Assembly (NCBI RefSeq): GCF_041435055.1
Contig: NZ_CP108002.1
Span: 8,184,001 to 8,248,000, forward strand
Source of the DNA: Streptomyces sp. NBC_00341
Lineage (GTDB): Bacteria; Actinomycetota; Actinomycetes; Streptomycetales; Streptomycetaceae
Direction of reading: 5' to 3'
DNA length: 64,000 nucleotides
Of this stretch, positions 36,560 through 44,432 are shown in pieces. Position numbers and translations under genes: made by a program. The notes under the pieces were generated by a model that saw only the letters and a program-made list of their open reading frames with translations, was not told the origin of the DNA and did no database searches. Numbering within the stretch: the stretch's first letter is position 1; each line of letters starts with the position of its first letter.

Positions 36560-37519
36560 GTGACCGATACCACCTCCGTTCCGGCCCCGCCGCACGCCAC
36601 GTCGCTCTTCGTCAACGGCCTGTTCCCGCGCCGCCGGGTCCTGCTCCTCGTGCTCAGTCTGCTCGGCGGCCTACTGATCGCCTACGCATGGTCCTCGAAG
36701 CTGGCGGACGACGAGATCGGCTTCCGTACCGCCAGCCAACTGCTCGGTCATGACGCCAAGGACACGCCGCTGTCCGGCATCGCCTCCGGGGTGCTCTTCG
36801 CCCTGGTGTCCGGGCTGGCAGGCTCCTTCACGGCCTGCAACGTGGCCGTGTTCGGAGCGGTGGGACCGCTGGTCGGGCAGATCAGCCTGACCCGCCGTCA
36901 GCGGCTGACACACGCGCTGCGGCCGCTGGGCTGGATGGCGGCCGGCATGCTGCCGGTCTCGGCCGCCTACGGGGTGCTGGTCGGTCTCGTCGGCACCCAC
37001 ATGCCGCAGTTCTCGATGGCGCAGACGCAGGGCATCTCACCCCGAATCGCCCAGGCCATGATCGTGTACGGGGTGCTCGGCCTGTTCATGCTGGCGCTCG
37101 GGCTGGCCGCGGCCGGTCTGATCCCCGACCCGCTGGCGGCAGTCTCGCGCCGGCACCCGAACGCTCCGCTGGTGTTGATCGGCGTCATGGTCGGCGCCTT
37201 CCTGATCGGCCGCCCCTACCCGCTGTTCCGTAACCTGTTCCGGCAGGCGGCCGAGGAACACAACCCGCTCTATGGAGCAGTCGCCTTCTCGCTCCAGTCC
37301 ATCGGCAACTTCGTGGTGATGGCGGTGCTCTTCCTGCTCCTGTCCTACACCCTCAGCCGGCCCGTCCAGCGCTGGCTGGCCACCAAGCCCGGCCGGGTGG
37401 CGACGCTGACCGCGTCCGCGTTCCTGGTGGCCGGCGCGTTCACGGTCATCTACTGGGACATCCGGATGCTGGGCAGGCTCGACTACATATGGTTCCCGAC
37501 GGCTCCCTGGAATGCGTAG
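36560..37519 (+). CDS. Polytopic membrane protein of unknown function
   Basis: The 319-aa protein has about seven to eight hydrophobic helices. The segment SGLAGSFTACNVAVFGAVGPLVG, placed early, resembles the first helix of CcdA/DsbD- and TauE-like proteins, but it has only one Cys there, so thiol transport is not demonstrated. The central part has HMPQFSMAQTQGISPRIAQAMIVYG in pieces, then LLLSYTLSRPVQRWLA. I do not recognise a named family. The GTG at 36560 follows AGAGGAGA. It is divergent from UNBL with a 267-bp shared promoter region, so it may act in export, self-protection or redox supply for the pathway (inference). Confidence 0.65.
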   Translation: MTDTTSVPAPPHATSLFVNGLFPRRRVLLLVLSLLGGLLIAYAWSSKLADDEIGFRTASQLLGHDAKDTPLSGIASGVLFALVSGLAGSFTACNVAVFGAVGPLVGQISLTRRQRLTHALRPLGWMAAGMLPVSAAYGVLVGLVGTHMPQFSMAQTQGISPRIAQAMIVYGVLGLFMLALGLAAAGLIPDPLAAVSRRHPNAPLVLIGVMVGAFLIGRPYPLFRNLFRQAAEEHNPLYGAVAFSLQSIGNFVVMAVLFLLLSYTLSRPVQRWLATKPGRVATLTASAFLVAGAFTVIYWDIRMLGRLDYIWFPTAPWNA

Positions 37520-37549
37520 CGGGTTTCTCTCCACCCCGGCGGAACCACC

Positions 37550-37589
37550 AACGGCGGCTCCGGGCCCTACTGGGTCCGGAGCCGCCGTT
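37550..37589. terminator. Terminator between membrane-protein and TetR genes
   Basis: AACGGCGGCTCCGG and its complement CCGGAGCCGCCGTT form a 14-bp stem at 37550-37589. It lies just past the membrane protein stop and covers the last codons of the convergent TetR gene. Confidence 0.75.
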
Positions 37590-38217
37590 GTGCGGCCCCG
37601 GCCAAGGACTCCTGGGCCCGCTGCGGATCGTCCCCCGCGCCCAGGATCATTCCGCTCACCTGCGCCTCGAAGCAGACGTCCGCGGTGTTGGGCTCGACCA
37701 GGTAGCCGCCGAGATCCAGGGTGACCAGGCCGTGCAGGGCGATCCACAGTTGATGGGCGACCAGTTCGGGGTCGAGGGGACGGAAGCGGCCGGTCGCGGC
37801 GCAGCGCTTGACCGCTCCGACGAGGATGTCCAGGGTGTAGCGGCCGTGCTGCCGGTCGGCGTCGGTGAGGGAGAAACCGCTGAGACCCGAGCCGCCGAAC
37901 ATCACGTTGTACAGGTGCCAGTGCTCCCGGGCGTTGTCCCGGTACGCCCAGCCGAGCGCGAGCACGTCGGCGACCGGGTCGTCGCTCTCCTCGACCGCCC
38001 CCATCCTGTCGCCGAGCAGCCTGAACCCCTCGTGGACCATCGCGCGCACCAGGTCGTCCATTCCGCCGAAGTACGTGTAGACGGCCGTGGTCGAGGTGCC
38101 CACCATGGCTGCCAGCTTGCGGGTGGACAGTGCGGCCGGCCCCTCCTCGCCGAGCAGCTTCGCCGCGGCGTCGATGAGTTGGGGACGGAGATTCGGGTCA
38201 ACGGGTCGTGGGCTCAC
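37567..38217 (-). CDS. TetR-family regulator (WHG-type C-terminal domain)
   Basis: The 216-aa protein has an N-terminal HTH (PQLIDAAAKLLGEEG, STRKLAAMVGTSTTAVYTYFGGMDDLV) and a C-terminal domain with WAYRDNAREHWHLYNVMFGG, typical of the WHG/TetR_C_33 group often found beside P450s and carotenoid oxygenases. The start is GTG at 38217. The divergent gene is the carotenoid oxygenase; the 80-bp gap contains the palindrome CGTTACGTAACG, the probable operator. It likely represses the oxygenase and itself; the ligand is unknown. Confidence 0.88.
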   Translation of the reverse strand: MSPRPVDPNLRPQLIDAAAKLLGEEGPAALSTRKLAAMVGTSTTAVYTYFGGMDDLVRAMVHEGFRLLGDRMGAVEESDDPVADVLALGWAYRDNAREHWHLYNVMFGGSGLSGFSLTDADRQHGRYTLDILVGAVKRCAATGRFRPLDPELVAHQLWIALHGLVTLDLGGYLVEPNTADVCFEAQVSGMILGAGDDPQRAQESLAGAAQRRLRTQ

Positions 38218-38260
38218 CCTTGACAGTATGGCGGGCGGCTGTGACGCTCTTACGTGACAG

Positions 38261-38272
38261 CGTTACGTAACG
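38261..38272. promoter_or_regulatory. Perfect 12-bp palindrome, probable TetR operator
   Basis: CGTTACGTAACG is its own complement. A second TTACGT half lies at 38250-38255, in CTTACGTGAC. Both are between the divergent TetR and carotenoid oxygenase starts, 44 bp and 26 bp from the two coding ends. Confidence 0.6.
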
Positions 38273-38297
38273 GCGATACTCAACGGAGGAGGCGGCC

Positions 38298-39683
38298 ATG
38301 CCTCGCACCACCGACCCTGCCCGCGGCACACTCCCGCACAGCACGGTGCACCTTCTCGGTCATGGCTACCAGCCGGTGCCGGCCGAGACCGACCACACCG
38401 GACTGACGGTGCGCGGCACGCTGCCGCCGCAGCTCGACGGAACCTTCCTGCGGATCGGGCCCAATACCCGGGGCACTCACGACCCCGCCGTCGACCACGC
38501 CCTGGGGGGCGACGGCATGGTGCACGCGATCCGGCTGGCCGGCGGCCGCGCGCTGTCGTACCGCAACCGCTGGCTGCGGACCGACGCGATCAGCGGCGCG
38601 CTCAACGAACTGCCCACTCCCGGGCCCCGTAACGGACCGGACGACAACGTCAACGCGAACCTGGTCCGGCACGCCGGCCGCACCCTGGCCGTGGCCGCCG
38701 CCACCGCCCTGCCGCTCGTCCTCGACTCAGGCCTCGCCACCCGCGCCCGCACCGACTTCGACGGCACCCTCCCCCGCGGCTTCTGCGCGCACCCCCTCAC
38801 CGACCCGGTCACCGGCGAACTCCTCGCGGTCGCGACCGACCACGCGAGGGACGAGGCGGTTCTGCTCACCCTCGACGTCGCGGGCCGGGTCCGCGAAGCA
38901 CTGCCGATCCCGGTCAAGGGCCGCCCCTGGATGCACTCCTTCTCCCTCACCGAACGCCACGCCGTCCTCTTCGACCTGCCGGTGACCCACGACCCCGCCG
39001 AGGCGCGGGCCGGCTCGCCCGTGCCCTACTCCTGGCAGCACGACCACGGTGCCCGGATCGGGATCGTGCCCCGCGGCGGCACGGACGCGGCCGCACTCTG
39101 GCTCGATGTCGCACCCTGCTTCGTCTTCCACCCGGTCAACGCCTTCGAGGAGGGCGACGGCCGGATCACCGTGGACGTGATCCGCCACGAGCGTGCCTTC
39201 GACCGTGACCGGCTGCACGCCAGCGAGTCGGCGCCCACCCTGTGGCGCTGGACCCTCGATCCGCGTGAGAACGCCGTGACGGAACGGCAACTGGACAGCC
39301 GGGTGCAGGAGTTCCCGCTGATCGACGAGCGGTACACGGGGCTGCCGTATCGGTACGCCTTCACCGTCGAACTCGACGCGGGCCAGGGCGCCGCGCTCTG
39401 CGGCCCGGCACTGCTGCGGCATGACCTCGCCACCGGCCGCTCGGAACGTCATGTCTTCGCCGGCGGACGGCTGACCGGCGAACCCGTCTTCCTGCCGCGC
39501 GAGGCGCGAGCCGCGGAGGCCGACGGCTGGCTGCTGACCCTGGTGTACGACCCCGCCACCGACCGCAGTGAACTGGTGGTCCTGGACACCGCCGAATTCA
39601 CCGGGCCGCCCGTCGCTGTGGTTCCGCTGCCGGTGCGGGTGCCGCACGGCTTCCACTCGCAGTGGGCGCCGGGGGAGCGGTGA
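38298..39683 (+). CDS. Carotenoid cleavage oxygenase family protein
   Basis: The 461-aa protein is a seven-bladed propeller of the RPE65/carotenoid oxygenase family. The four iron-binding His residues are visible in FCAHPL, WMHSFS, VFHPVNAFEEGDG and HGFHSQW. Other family segments are LDGTFLRIGPNTRG, GGDGMVHAIRL and DNVNANLV. These non-haem iron enzymes split conjugated double bonds with O2. No carotenoid (crt) genes are visible, but the neighbouring PKSE makes a conjugated heptaene, so a polyketide polyene is a conceivable substrate (inference). The ATG lies after GGAGGAGG. Control by the divergent TetR is likely. Confidence 0.9.
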   Translation: MPRTTDPARGTLPHSTVHLLGHGYQPVPAETDHTGLTVRGTLPPQLDGTFLRIGPNTRGTHDPAVDHALGGDGMVHAIRLAGGRALSYRNRWLRTDAISGALNELPTPGPRNGPDDNVNANLVRHAGRTLAVAAATALPLVLDSGLATRARTDFDGTLPRGFCAHPLTDPVTGELLAVATDHARDEAVLLTLDVAGRVREALPIPVKGRPWMHSFSLTERHAVLFDLPVTHDPAEARAGSPVPYSWQHDHGARIGIVPRGGTDAAALWLDVAPCFVFHPVNAFEEGDGRITVDVIRHERAFDRDRLHASESAPTLWRWTLDPRENAVTERQLDSRVQEFPLIDERYTGLPYRYAFTVELDAGQGAALCGPALLRHDLATGRSERHVFAGGRLTGEPVFLPREARAAEADGWLLTLVYDPATDRSELVVLDTAEFTGPPVAVVPLPVRVPHGFHSQWAPGER

Positions 39684-39777
39684 GCGGCGCGGAGGCCCAC
39701 GAAGACCCCGCCAGGGACGGCCACCGGGCAATCACCCGGGCCCACCGGCATGAACTCGGCGGATCCGGCCCGAAACA

Positions 39778-39813
39778 CCACGGAGTCGCACTCGGCCGAG
39801 TGCGACTCCGTGG
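39778..39813. terminator. Long perfect hairpin terminator
   Basis: Two 17-18 bp arms, starting CCACGGAGTCGCACTCGG, meet at the centre with almost no loop. The site is between the convergent carotenoid oxygenase (ends 39683) and the MFS pump (ends 39823). Confidence 0.8.
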
Positions 39814-39822
39814 GGCCAGGTG

Positions 39823-41259
39823 TCAGTCCAGCGGACGGGCCAACGCCTCGTCGGCCTTCCCCGGCAGCGGCACGACTCCCGCCGGAGCGTCGGCGCCGCG
39901 GGCACGCAACCCCAACCAGACCAGGACCACGCTCGCCAGGGTCACCACGACGTTCACGATGAGCGCGAGGTGGAGGCCGTCCAGTTCCATCGTCTGGGTC
40001 GCGGCGACCGCGCTCAGGATCGGGATGCCGACCGTGATGGCCACCTGCTGGGTCATCGCGGTCATGCCCGTGGCCAATCCCTGCTCCTCGTTGGGCAGGC
40101 CCGAGGTTCCGGTCACGGTGTAGGCCACGATGGAGGTCACATGCCCGAAGAACGCGATGAACAGCGCGGGGATCACGATCGCGAGCGCCACCCGGTCCGT
40201 ACCGAGGAAGATCAGCGGAACGATCGCCAGGCCCTGCACGGACATGCCCGCGGCCAGCACCTTCCGGCTGCCGTGGCGTCCGATGGAGCGCCCGGCGATG
40301 ACCCCGGCGACCATGGCCGCCAGGCCCGGGACGCCGAAGACCAAGCCGGTGATCAGCGGGGAGTAGTGCAGGACGTTCTGAAGGTAGAGGGTCATCAGGA
40401 AGATCATGGAGGTCCCCATGGAGAAGGTCACGAGACCCCCGTAGTTGCCCCACTTCACCGTCGGCCGCTTGAGGATGCGCACCGGGGCGAGCGGCGCGGG
40501 TGAACGCAGCTCGATCACCCAGAACGAGGCCAGCAGAACCACGCCGATGATGGCCGAGTAGATGTTCGTCTCGATGATCGCGTAGATGACGGCCAGCAGA
40601 CCGCCGGCCGCGGTCACCGCCCCGGGCACGTCCAGCTTCACCCGGTCGGGGACGCTGCTCTCCCTGATCAGTGATGGGGTGAACGCCAGGATGACCACCG
40701 CCACCGGGACGTTGATGAAGAACGCGGCTCGCCAACTGAGCAGGCTGACCAGGACTCCGCCGACCAGCGCGCCGACCGTGAAGCCGCCGGAGAGCAGCGC
40801 ACCGTTGAGGCCGAGGACCCGGTCTCGCTGCGCGCCTTCCGCGAAGGTGCTGGTGAGCAGGGACAGTGACGCGGGGATCGCCATCGCGGTGGCGAAGCCC
40901 TGCAGTGCGCGGGCGGTCAGAAGTACCTCGGCGTTCTGGGCGAATCCGCCGAGCAGTGAGGCTGCGCCGAGCAGCGCCAGCCCCGCTATGAAGAGCCGGC
41001 GGCGGCCGAACAGGTCGCCCATCCGTCCGAAGAGGAGGGCGAAGCCCGCCGCGGGGAGGGCATAGGCCGAGGTGACCCAGGGCAGCCCGGACAGCCCCAG
41101 CCCGACGCCCGCGCCGACCTCGGGCAGCGCGACGTTGAGGATCGAGAAGTCGACGGACAGCATGAATCCGGACCCGAGCAGGAGGAACAGGATCATCCGT
41201 TCCCTGCCGGTGAAACGTGGAACTGAGCTCGCTTCGCTCTTGCCTGCGTCGGTCGTCAT
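39823..41259 (-). CDS. MFS efflux transporter, DHA2 (EmrB/QacA-type)
   Basis: The 478-aa protein has about 14 membrane segments. Helix 1 reads FLLLGSGFMLSVDFSILNVALPEVG with the DHA2 motif D1; loop 2-3 contains FGRMGDLFGRRRLF (motif A) and helix 5 ends with the antiporter motif C region ALLSGGFTVGALVGG. DHA2 pumps expel drugs and antibiotics with protons, so self-resistance or product export is plausible. The ATG at 41259 is preceded by GAGGGA. The next gene on the same strand (ArsR) ends 231 bp upstream. Whether it belongs to the enediyne locus or to the ArsR group is unclear. Confidence 0.88.
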   Translation of the reverse strand: MTTDAGKSEASSVPRFTGRERMILFLLLGSGFMLSVDFSILNVALPEVGAGVGLGLSGLPWVTSAYALPAAGFALLFGRMGDLFGRRRLFIAGLALLGAASLLGGFAQNAEVLLTARALQGFATAMAIPASLSLLTSTFAEGAQRDRVLGLNGALLSGGFTVGALVGGVLVSLLSWRAAFFINVPVAVVILAFTPSLIRESSVPDRVKLDVPGAVTAAGGLLAVIYAIIETNIYSAIIGVVLLASFWVIELRSPAPLAPVRILKRPTVKWGNYGGLVTFSMGTSMIFLMTLYLQNVLHYSPLITGLVFGVPGLAAMVAGVIAGRSIGRHGSRKVLAAGMSVQGLAIVPLIFLGTDRVALAIVIPALFIAFFGHVTSIVAYTVTGTSGLPNEEQGLATGMTAMTQQVAITVGIPILSAVAATQTMELDGLHLALIVNVVVTLASVVLVWLGLRARGADAPAGVVPLPGKADEALARPLD

Positions 41260-41490
41260 GAGATGGTTCCCTCGATCGAGAGTCCGATTTCGTGAACGGT
41301 CACCGCGTCGGCCGACCGTGCCGCCCGGCGGCACGCGTCACCGAGCGCCGGGCCGATGCCCGACGGGCCGTCAGTCCGGCGCCCCTGCCGGGGTGACCCG
41401 GAGCTGGGGGAGTGCTGGGAACTGCCGCCCCATTCCCGTCGTTCGCCCGGAGGGCAGGCCGTGCGACGGACGGGAACAGGGCGACAGGGT

Positions 41491-41847
41491 CTAAGGGGTG
41501 TCTTGCCGTTCCGCTGCTTCGGCGATGTGCTTGATCTTCGCCAGACGCCGATCCCAGTCGGCGGCGAGCATGGTCATCCACCGCGCCGTCGCGTCGAGGG
41601 CTGCCGGCTCCACCGCGTACCGCACCTCGCGTCCGACCCGGCTGCCGGAGACCAGTCCGGCGGCGTCCAGGACGGCGAGGTGTTTGGCCACCGCCTGTCG
41701 TGATATCGGAAGACTCTCGGCAAGCGTCGTCGCCGTGGCCTCGCCCTGTGCGGCGAGCAGTTGCAACAGCTCGCGTCGCGTGTTGTCGGCCAGCGCGACC
41801 AGCACGCTGTCCACCACCCCGACGGAGCCCTGGCGTTCGTCCGTCAC
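41491..41847 (-). CDS. ArsR-family winged-helix regulator
   Basis: The 118-aa protein is a short winged HTH: LADNTRRELLQLLAAQGEATATTLAES, then ISRQAVAKHLAVLDAAGLV as recognition helix, and a beta wing with REVRYAVEP. No clear metal-binding Cys pair is present, so it belongs to the non-metal branch often paired with an SRPBCC protein. The GTG start overlaps the SRPBCC stop by 4 nt. The likely targets are the repeated GCAA-N8-TTGC palindromes upstream of the operon. Confidence 0.9.
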   Translation of the reverse strand: MTDERQGSVGVVDSVLVALADNTRRELLQLLAAQGEATATTLAESLPISRQAVAKHLAVLDAAGLVSGSRVGREVRYAVEPAALDATARWMTMLAADWDRRLAKIKHIAEAAERQDTP

Positions 41848-42290
41848 ACGGACGACGCCTCGACGCGCGTCTTGACCGCGTCGAGCACCTGGGGCCAGCC
41901 GTCGGAGTTGTCGCTGTGCGTCTTGGCACGCAGATCCTCGGACCCGGCCAGCGCCGCGAACCCGCTCTCGACGACGCGCAGCCGCGTCTTGTCACCCTCG
42001 GCGGTCAGAGTGAACTCCACCAGGGTGCTGTTGTTCTCGCTCAGCTCCTCACCGGGGAACGCGCTGGCCCAGCGGTACGCGACGTAGGTCTGCGGCTGCA
42101 CCTTCTCCACCCGCACGGGGAAGTTGCCGTGCTCGGGGTTCTTGGCCACCGTCGATTCGCCCTCGACGGCCACGGTGCCGGACGCACTGGCCGGGTCGGC
42201 GACCCAGAACCCCGGCTCGGTCACCAGTGACCACACCCGGTCCACGGTAGCTGCGATCAGGGTTTCGCGTTCGATCAGCCGTTCGCTCAT
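41844..42290 (-). CDS. SRPBCC/AHSA1-family protein
   Basis: The 148-aa protein has the START-like pattern IERETLIAATVDRVWSLVTEPG..WVAD, a central beta sheet with YVAYRWASAFPG and a C-terminal long helix SDGWPQVLDAVKTRV. AHSA1-like proteins bind hydrophobic ligands; many are encoded before an ArsR regulator, as here, and their job is unknown. The ATG at 42290 follows AAGGAG. Two GCAA-N8-TTGC sites lie 30-78 bp upstream, so it is probably auto-repressed with arsR (inference). Confidence 0.88.
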   Translation of the reverse strand: MSERLIERETLIAATVDRVWSLVTEPGFWVADPASASGTVAVEGESTVAKNPEHGNFPVRVEKVQPQTYVAYRWASAFPGEELSENNSTLVEFTLTAEGDKTRLRVVESGFAALAGSEDLRAKTHSDNSDGWPQVLDAVKTRVEASSV

Positions 42291-42319
42291 GAGGGACTCC
42301 TTCATTGGTGCTCGTGCCA

Positions 42320-42514
42320 GCAACCCGATGGTTGCACATCGGGTCGTCAGGCGCAATCCAAAGGTTGCGTTCAGCGGGAGGGGCGCGGTACTGCCGAGGA
42401 GGGAGGTGTTGCGTCAGGTCCGGGCACGCGCGCTGCCGTGCTTTCGGAGGCGTTGGCGTGTCGCGCAAGAGTTGGGTTGCGTAGGGGTTGAGCCACGTGC
42501 AACACTTTGGTTGC
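42320..42514. promoter_or_regulatory. Four GCAA-N8-TTGC palindromes, probable ArsR operators
   Basis: The 16-bp sites are GCAACCCGATGGTTGC (42320-42335), GCAATCCAAAGGTTGC (42353-42368), GCAAGAGTTGGGTTGC (42465-42480) and GCAACACTTTGGTTGC (42499-42514). Start-to-start spacings are 33, 112 and 34 bp, so they form two pairs about three helical turns apart. They lie between the divergent SRPBCC-ArsR operon and the VOC gene. An overlapping 8-bp inverted repeat occurs at 42323-42344. Confidence 0.7.
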
Positions 42515-42758
42515 GGAATCCGATGGATCAGCCGCCGGGCAGGTCGGCTGGTCCTCGGCAACCGGGTCGGGCGCGCGGTGAGGCAACCTGCGGCTTCCCG
42601 GCCGGACGGCACGGTGGAGGTCTCCGCGGCCGGCCGGTGCCATCGGGCGGTCGTCGTCGAGCGCGCCGCCGAGGCGGACGACTTCACACAGCACCGAGAG
42701 GCGTGGCGTGGCGACAGCCGCTGCCGCGACCTCGGATCACACATCAAGGAGATTCGAC
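42515..42758. other. Gene-free spacer before the VOC gene
   Basis: No supported gene is visible. Together with the operator zone, the gene-free stretch from 42291 is 468 bp. AAGGAG near 42747 is the ribosome site of the VOC gene. Confidence 0.4.
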
Positions 42759-43100
42759 ATGGCGACACTGAAGCCCGGAAGCATGCTGGTCGGCTCGACT
42801 CGTCCCGAGGAACTGCGGGCCTGGTACATCAAGGCGCTGGCTCCGGGGTTCACCGGCGACGGCCCGATCGACCTGGGCGGCTTCCACCTGGTCGTCTGCG
42901 AGCGCGACGACATCGACGCGAAGAACAACCAGCCGGGTCGCTCCATCGTCAACTTCCATGTCGACGACTTCGACGCGGTGGAGGCCCAGCTGAGCGCGGC
43001 CGGCGCGGAGTGGATCTCGATCGACGACCGGGAGCCGGGCAAGTTCGGTACGTTCTCCGACCCCGACGGGAACTACCTCCAGATCATCCAGTGGAAGTAG
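42759..43100 (+). CDS. VOC-superfamily (glyoxalase/bleomycin-resistance-like) protein
   Basis: The 113-aa protein has the single-module VOC pattern: PEELRAWYIKALAPGF, GFHLVVCERDD, SIVNFHVDDFDAVEAQL and a last strand FSDPDGNYLQIIQ. The metal-ligand Glu usually found near the end (DPDGNxxE) is Gln here, so it may bind ligand rather than perform metal catalysis. Such proteins can sequester antibiotics, which would fit self-protection, but that is a guess. The ATG at 42759 follows AAGGAGATTCGAC. Two of the ArsR-type palindromes lie about 245-295 bp upstream. Confidence 0.82.
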   Translation: MATLKPGSMLVGSTRPEELRAWYIKALAPGFTGDGPIDLGGFHLVVCERDDIDAKNNQPGRSIVNFHVDDFDAVEAQLSAAGAEWISIDDREPGKFGTFSDPDGNYLQIIQWK

Positions 43101-43123
43101 GACGCCAGAGGCCGGGTGTTCTC

Positions 43124-43166
43124 GCAGCCCCTCTTCCGGTCCGATGCGGACCGGAAGAGGGGCTGC
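43124..43166. terminator. 20-bp stem terminator after the VOC gene
   Basis: GCAGCCCCTCTTCCGGTCCG and its exact complement surround ATG. It follows the VOC stop by 24 bp. Confidence 0.85.
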
Positions 43167-43289
43167 TCCTTGTGCGCCGCCCCCCACCCCGCGTCCGTGC
43201 GAAGGCGGCGGCGCTTCCCCCGGAGCCGTGCGACGCCGTTCGTGCCGACGGCGGTGGAGACCGCCGGGGGCGTTCGGTTCCGGCCGGCC

Positions 43290-43793
43290 TCAGTCCTGCT
43301 CCGCGCCGTAGGCGTGGGCGTAGTCCACGGTCCGCGGTGGCGGGAAGCGGGTGACGAAGTCGCACACGACGACATGAGTGGGGACGATGGTGATCACGGC
43401 CATCTCGCTGGTGCTCTCCCGTTTCACCCGCATCCACTCCTCCATCTGCGCCTCGTCGCCGATGTTCCGGCGGGACGCGTCGATGTGCTCCTGGGGGACC
43501 CCCTGCCGGATCTCGACCGAGGCTGTTCCGCGTACGTTCATGATCAGCGGTGTGTAGGTGGTGGTGTCGACCGTGAAGGCGACCTGCGGGTGCGCCATGA
43601 GAGCCTTGACCTTGTACGCTCCGGTCGGGGTGGCGAAGACGAAGGCCTTGCCGTTCCAGAGGTAGGAGACCGGCACCGCCCGTGGGTGGCCGTCCAGCCC
43701 CACGTATCCGAGCCGCATCGGGATCGGTGCCTCGATCAGCGTCCGGATCACCGGGTCAGTTCCCATCAGGTGCAGGATCTCGGCGTAGTTCAT
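43290..43793 (-). CDS. Pyridoxamine-5'-phosphate-oxidase-like (FMN/F420-binding split-barrel) protein
   Basis: The 167-aa protein has the split beta-barrel pattern: IPMRLGYVGLDGHPRAVPVSYLWNG, FVFATPTGAYKVKALMAHPQVAFTVD and RGTASVEIRQG. Such proteins bind FMN or F420 and reduce or oxidise small molecules; many have no known substrate. A 60-residue C-terminal helix region (ASRRNIGDEAQMEEWMRVKRE) extends the core. It lies upstream, on the same strand, of nothing closer than the VOC terminator and is probably its own unit. The F420-reductase-like gene nearby makes an F420 link possible, but unproven. Confidence 0.82.
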   Translation of the reverse strand: MNYAEILHLMGTDPVIRTLIEAPIPMRLGYVGLDGHPRAVPVSYLWNGKAFVFATPTGAYKVKALMAHPQVAFTVDTTTYTPLIMNVRGTASVEIRQGVPQEHIDASRRNIGDEAQMEEWMRVKRESTSEMAVITIVPTHVVVCDFVTRFPPPRTVDYAHAYGAEQD

Positions 43794-43877
43794 GGATACC
43801 GCTCCTTCTCGCCGGGCGGAACTCTCGGTCCAGTCTCTTGGGCGTCGTGGACGCCCGTTCTTCTCATCGTGCCTGGC

Positions 43878-43916
43878 CCCTGGGGTCTGTCGTCAGTTTG
43901 ACGACAGACCCCAGGG
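43878..43916. terminator. 18-bp stem terminator
   Basis: CCCTGGGGTCTGTCGTCA and its complement enclose GTT. It lies downstream of the GFA gene (ends 43930). Confidence 0.85.
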
Positions 43917-43929
43917 GGGCCGGCGGCGG

Positions 43930-44337
43930 TCACACGGCGGCCGTGGGCTCCGGTACCTGCGGGAGCCAGGACACGGCATCGTCGCGGAAGTGCTGGTTCC
44001 GCGGAACGAACACACTGTCGTCGTCCAGGCTCATGACGGTCACGAAGACGGCGTCCGAGCCGTCGTCGAGCGCGCACACCCGGGAGCCGCAGTCGCCGCA
44101 GAACCCACGCCCGGCGCCCGGCGAGGTCGCGTACCACGTGGGCTCGCCGCCCGGACCGTCCCAGGCGAAGCCGGACAGAGGGAGGCCCACAAAGGCCATC
44201 ATCGGGCCGCCGGAGAGCTTCCTGCAATGCGGGCAGCTGCACACATGGGGGTAGAACGGCCGGCTGTTCGCGCTGTACCGGATCCTCCCGCACAGGCAGC
44301 CGCCGGTACGGGTCTGCTGCTGGTCGATCTCGCTCAT
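43930..44337 (-). CDS. GFA (CENP-V/S-glutathione-adduct-like) zinc protein
   Basis: The 135-aa protein has the GFA motif with Cys ligands: GGCLCGRIRYSA, CSCPHCRKLSGGP and GFCGDCGSRVCA. These two zinc sites occur in glutathione-dependent formaldehyde-activating-like enzymes and relatives that act on thiol adducts. In actinomycetes, mycothiol adducts are the likely counterpart. It is flanked on both sides by strong hairpins, suggesting a single-gene unit. Substrate unknown. Confidence 0.88.
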   Translation of the reverse strand: MSEIDQQQTRTGGCLCGRIRYSANSRPFYPHVCSCPHCRKLSGGPMMAFVGLPLSGFAWDGPGGEPTWYATSPGAGRGFCGDCGSRVCALDDGSDAVFVTVMSLDDDSVFVPRNQHFRDDAVSWLPQVPEPTAAV

Positions 44338-44376
44338 CGTGGTGTCCCCAGGCTCTCGGTCCGTCGGTTGTGCTTC

Positions 44377-44406
44377 GGGAAGCCCGCCGTCGTCGGCGGG
44401 CTTCCC
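44377..44406. terminator. Hairpin between GFA and F420-reductase-like genes
   Basis: GGGAAGCCCGCCG and its complement enclose TCGT. It is just beyond the 3' end of the leftward gene stopping at 44433. Confidence 0.8.
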
Positions 44407-44432
44407 TGTTTTCTCCGGGCGTCGGGCAGGGG

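Noticed and set aside
36560..37519. Assignment as CcdA-type disulfide transporter
   Set aside because: Only a single Cys is visible in the matching helix and no second conserved Cys, so the label is unsafe.
42488..43354. A long rightward frame overlapping the VOC gene
   Set aside because: The VOC frame has clear domain motifs and ribosome site; the other is an out-of-frame shadow.
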